From Paenibacillus sp. (GTDB lineage: Bacteria > Bacillota > Bacilli > Paenibacillales > NBRC-103111): a stretch of 64,000 nt of DNA. Numbering within the stretch: position 1 is the stretch's first letter; the number at the start of each line of letters is the position of its first letter. The stretch is from the NCBI GenBank assembly GCA_031180825.1, contig JAPSLM010000014.1, forward strand, positions 1 through 64,000, read 5' to 3'. Below, one piece after another: positions 60,799 to 64,000 of this stretch. The notes under the pieces were generated by a model. That model made no database searches and was not told the origin of the DNA. It saw nothing but the letters and a program-made list of their open reading frames with translations. Position numbers and translations under genes: made by a program.

Positions 60799-61845
60799 TT
60801 AGGAATGAATATCGGCCAATTTCAGATACAAGGCTTCCGTCAGTAAAAAAGATATGGTGGATTCCGCGCCTTTATTCAAATTCGGGCCGTCCTCCCCCAA
60901 TCCGTCGCAGCAGGCGCCTTCCTTCGTATCAACCATCGATACGCCCGCGTCGTTATCCCCGTAAAACCAGTCCCGGCACCGTCGCGCAACGTCCCTATAC
61001 CCGGATTCGCCCGTGATTTCGTACGCTTTGGAGACGGCGAGCAGCAGCTTCATGACATCGATCGGCTGCTGATCCCATTGCGCCCGTTGCCCGGGAACGC
61101 ACCATCCCCGGTTGCCGACAGGACGCATCTGCCCCCGCTCGTTCACCGACATGCGGATCAAAAAATCGAGACTTTCCTTGGCGACAGCCAGAATATCCTC
61201 ACGCTCCATGATCTCGCAGGCGCACAGCAGTCCCCACGGAAGTACCCCGTTGCTGTAGGACAGCACCGGTTCGTACCAATGCCACTCCGGCTTCGCGTGC
61301 CGCGAGTAGCTGCCGAGCAGCCGGTCGGCCAAGCTTTCCGCCACCGGCATCAGACTGGGCGGACGGCCGCTGCGGATCAGGAGACTGACCGCGGCAAGCG
61401 CATAGGCCTGACCGCGGGGATATTGCATACCGTGAACCCGGGGCAGCGCCTTCTCGAACAGGTCTTCCGCCGCGATAACCCGGCTCTTGTCCTGCAGCTT
61501 GACCTGAGCCAACGCGCTGGCCCATAAGCAGCGGCCGAGGCAATCGTCCGAAGGCGTTTCATCCTCCGGCGTTCGGTCAAAGGCGATGTTATTATGAAAG
61601 TGTCCGTTTTCCCGCTGCACCCATTGCAAAAAAGACAAGTAGATATCCGTCAAATCGGATAGTATCCGTACCTCCGTGCTCTCCACCCTATCCAGCCATT
61701 CCAGACACGCCCAAAGCGCCCGGGCCTGATCGTCGGTGCTGTAGCCTTCCTTGCGCCGGGGAATGATCCCGAGCGCGTGCTCCAGCATCCCGGTATCGTC
61801 CGTCAGCCGCCGCAAATGTCTAAAACTAACGGGGGACGGACTCAA
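60799..61845 (-). CDS. (alpha/alpha)-toroid glycosidase-like protein of GT-linked type
   Basis: 'GYSTDDQARALWACLEWLDRV', 'SYSNGVLPWGLLCACEI', helical repeats. Confidence 0.65.
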   Translation of the reverse strand: MSPSPVSFRHLRRLTDDTGMLEHALGIIPRRKEGYSTDDQARALWACLEWLDRVESTEVRILSDLTDIYLSFLQWVQRENGHFHNNIAFDRTPEDETPSDDCLGRCLWASALAQVKLQDKSRVIAAEDLFEKALPRVHGMQYPRGQAYALAAVSLLIRSGRPPSLMPVAESLADRLLGSYSRHAKPEWHWYEPVLSYSNGVLPWGLLCACEIMEREDILAVAKESLDFLIRMSVNERGQMRPVGNRGWCVPGQRAQWDQQPIDVMKLLLAVSKAYEITGESGYRDVARRCRDWFYGDNDAGVSMVDTKEGACCDGLGEDGPNLNKGAESTISFLLTEALYLKLADIHS

Positions 61846-62980
61846 GCTTTCTCACCTCGGCAAACAATTGCTCGTGCCGTCTGCCCACTTCGGGCCAGTG
61901 CATGCTTTTTCCGACGGCTTCTATTTTTTTAACCCATCCTCTCAGCAGCACGTCGTTGCTCAAAAGCGAGACGACTTTATTGATCCAGGCTTGTTCGTCG
62001 TTATAGGGCATCAGCAGCTCCGGGTAATCGGACAGCAGGTCTTGTGCGTAGCAGTAAGGCGTCGACAGCACCGGACGGCCCAAGCCGACCGCATAGGCGA
62101 GTGTGCCGCTTGTGATCTGCTGCTTTCCCGGGTAAGGCGTCACATACACGTCGCAGGCCATAAGATGCTTGACCAGATCGTGTTCCTCCATGTACCGGTC
62201 GATCATCACAACGTTTCGCTCGATGCCGCTGCGCCGGATCTGCTCCAGCAGCTCCTCCCGGTAACGCTCCCCCTCGTGCTTTTTCACCTCCGGATGCGTT
62301 TGACCGACGATCGCATACAGAACATCCGGAATCTGCTTCGCGATACCGGGGAGCGCCTTGAGCAGAAGCTCGATGCCTTTTCCCCGGCTGAGCAGCCCGA
62401 AGGTCATCAGCACCTTCCGGTTTTCCCAGCCAAGCTGCGCTCTAAGCCGGTGTCTGCTCTCCGGGTTCGGCTCGGGCGTGCCATGGGGAATGAAAAAGAT
62501 TTTCTCTTTCGGAACGCCGAACGTTTCGTGCAAATAGTCGACCGCCTTGCGGTTCATAACGATAATTTTCCGGCTTCGTTCGGCGATCTCCCGCTGGATC
62601 GGGGTATAAGGCGGCAGCGGTTTGTCAAAAACCGTATGGAACGTCGTAATCAACGGCTTCTCCAGGTTGCGGATCAGCGTCAAAATATAAGCGCCCGCTT
62701 CGCCTCCGAAAATTCCGAATTCGTGCTGCAGGGATACGACGTCAATGTCCGATTGATTGATTTTCCGCGCCATCTTGGCATACGCCGCCTCCTGGTCGCG
62801 CGTCAGCGGCCACAAAATAGGATCGTCGCCTTTATCCGTGGCGGAATCGGTAAGGACGATGACCGGGTCCTTGCCTCGCCATTCCTTCGCCCCTTGAACG
62901 GCCTGCCGCAAATGGAACGTATAGGTGGCAAGCCCGCACTTTTGAGGCACGTAGGTACTGATGTATGCGATTTTCATCAT
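61826..62980 (-). CDS. GT4-family glycosyltransferase
   Basis: 'IAYISTYVPQKCGLATYTFHLRQAVQG', 'HEFGIFGGEAGAYI', 'TFGLLSRGKGIELLLKALPGI'. Confidence 0.87.
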   Translation of the reverse strand: MMKIAYISTYVPQKCGLATYTFHLRQAVQGAKEWRGKDPVIVLTDSATDKGDDPILWPLTRDQEAAYAKMARKINQSDIDVVSLQHEFGIFGGEAGAYILTLIRNLEKPLITTFHTVFDKPLPPYTPIQREIAERSRKIIVMNRKAVDYLHETFGVPKEKIFFIPHGTPEPNPESRHRLRAQLGWENRKVLMTFGLLSRGKGIELLLKALPGIAKQIPDVLYAIVGQTHPEVKKHEGERYREELLEQIRRSGIERNVVMIDRYMEEHDLVKHLMACDVYVTPYPGKQQITSGTLAYAVGLGRPVLSTPYCYAQDLLSDYPELLMPYNDEQAWINKVVSLLSNDVLLRGWVKKIEAVGKSMHWPEVGRRHEQLFAEVRKLESVPR

Positions 62981-64000
62981 GCCTGCATCACCCCCATCCG
63001 GTTCATGACCGCTTCGTGCAAAATCTGACGGGAGCCGAGCTTAAGCCCGTAGCCGAAAATGCAGTTATTCAAATGGATGGCGTCGTTGATCTTGCATCGA
63101 TCCCACATGATCGTTTCGGAGCACCGCACATTTCGGCCGATTTCGCAATCGTCCCCGATGACGGCAAACGGCCCGATGATGGAGCGCTCGCCGATCTTGA
63201 CGTTATTGCCGATCAGCACCGGCGGGACAAGCAGCGCTCCGGGACCGATCTCGCAATGGTCGCCGATCCATATCCCGCTGCCGTTCTCCCGACCCGGAAT
63301 CGGCAGCCGGCACGTGCGGTTCAACAGGTCCCAGTGAATTTTCCGGTACCGTTCTTTGGTACCCATATCCATCCAGTAGCCGGAAATGACTTTGCCATAT
63401 ACTCCCGCCTGCTCTTGGATCAGCAGCGGGAACGTTTCGCGCTCAATGGAAACCTCCCGGTCTCCGGGAATATAACGCAGCGCTTTTTTCTCCATGACAT
63501 AGATTCCCGCATTGATCCGCCGGGAGGGCGCTTCTTCCAGCCGGGGCTTTTCCACAAAGCGCAAAATGCGGCCGAGCCGGTCCTGCTCCACTCCCCCGTA
63601 TTGGCTCGGGTCGTCCACCTCCGTTAAGCCGATGGTGACCTCGCCCCTATGCTGGAGATGGTACTCCAGCAGAGGAAGCAGATGGATTTCATGCACAATA
63701 TCCGCATTGACCACAATAAAGCGGTCGTCGAGATAGGATTCCGCGTTTTTGATAGCGCCAGCCGTTCCTCTGAGCGTTTGCTCTACGGCATACCGGATGG
63801 AGACCCCCCATTTGCTGCCGTCGCCGAAATAATTCCGGATTTGCTCGGGATAATGCTTGACCGCCATCACGAAATCGCGGATGCCCTGATTTTTCAGATG
63901 GACGATAAGGTGCTCAAGCCATGGGCGGTTCGCAACCAGAGCCATCGGCTTCGGCAAATGCTCCGTGAGCGGCCTTAGCCTTGTTCCGAGTCCTCCTGCG
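62977..64000 (-). CDS. NDP-sugar pyrophosphorylase (mannose-1-phosphate guanylyltransferase-like), truncated by window edge
   Basis: AGGLGTRLRPLTEHLPKPMALVANRPWLEHLI in frame to the right edge; C-terminal left-handed beta-helix hexapeptides. Confidence 0.87.
   Translation of the reverse strand, partial: AGGLGTRLRPLTEHLPKPMALVANRPWLEHLIVHLKNQGIRDFVMAVKHYPEQIRNYFGDGSKWGVSIRYAVEQTLRGTAGAIKNAESYLDDRFIVVNADIVHEIHLLPLLEYHLQHRGEVTIGLTEVDDPSQYGGVEQDRLGRILRFVEKPRLEEAPSRRINAGIYVMEKKALRYIPGDREVSIERETFPLLIQEQAGVYGKVISGYWMDMGTKERYRKIHWDLLNRTCRLPIPGRENGSGIWIGDHCEIGPGALLVPPVLIGNNVKIGERSIIGPFAVIGDDCEIGRNVRCSETIMWDRCKINDAIHLNNCIFGYGLKLGSRQILHEAVMNRMGVMQA

Noticed and set aside
61751-63028. 425-aa plus-strand ORF antisense to the GT4 gene
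   Set aside because: Shadow ORF over a convincing glycosyltransferase
1-64000. CRISPR arrays, tRNA or rRNA genes
   Set aside because: No regularly spaced direct repeats, cloverleaf-like segments or rRNA-conserved stretches recognised on reading both strands; no dedicated search tool was run

Overview
Working only from the sequence and the ORF track, this looks like a chromosomal window from a fairly high-GC, spore-forming Firmicute of Paenibacillus type (CwlJ-like hydrolase, SigA, T-box leader, Bce/Bcr-type modules). The main blocks, left to right, are as follows. (1) 0-9 kb: accessory or decaying DNA holding a degenerate tet(L)-like efflux pseudogene, IS1182-like and IS630-like remnants, an interspersed-repeat cluster, and a ~624-bp repeat whose second copy lies ~38 kb away. 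(2) 9-25.5 kb: a large, mostly minus-strand gene set with amino-acid and oligopeptide ABC transporters, two LLM-type flavin monooxygenases, an M20 amidohydrolase, a GNAT and a LysR. It resembles an enlarged Bacillus ytm/yxe alkyl-cysteine (organosulfur) salvage locus. (3) 25.8-36.5 kb: a secreted pectate-lyase-like protein, acyltransferase, NlpC/P60 protein, a stand-alone SigA-type sigma factor with overlapping divergent promoters, and a T-box-controlled DAHP synthase/chorismate mutase. (4) 36.6-39.1 kb: an MFS efflux pump with paired palindromes and a candidate leader peptide, followed by an IMPase-family gene. (5) 39.4-44.8 kb: a Bce-type RR/HK/ABC module carrying several frameshifts. (6) 45.2-47.6 kb: IS remnants. 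(7) 47.7-52.7 kb: a Bcr-type module (TetR, RR, HK, ABC ATPase, permease, UppP). (8) 52.8-59.6 kb: an FAD oxidoreductase with duplicated TetR-type operators, then gene-fragment debris, an amino-acid permease and a HAD lipoprotein. (9) 59.7-64 kb: a GH130 / toroid protein / GT4 / NDP-sugar pyrophosphorylase cassette running off the right edge. I saw no rRNA, tRNA or CRISPR array. Product names are family-level recognition from the translated sequences; no database search was run.
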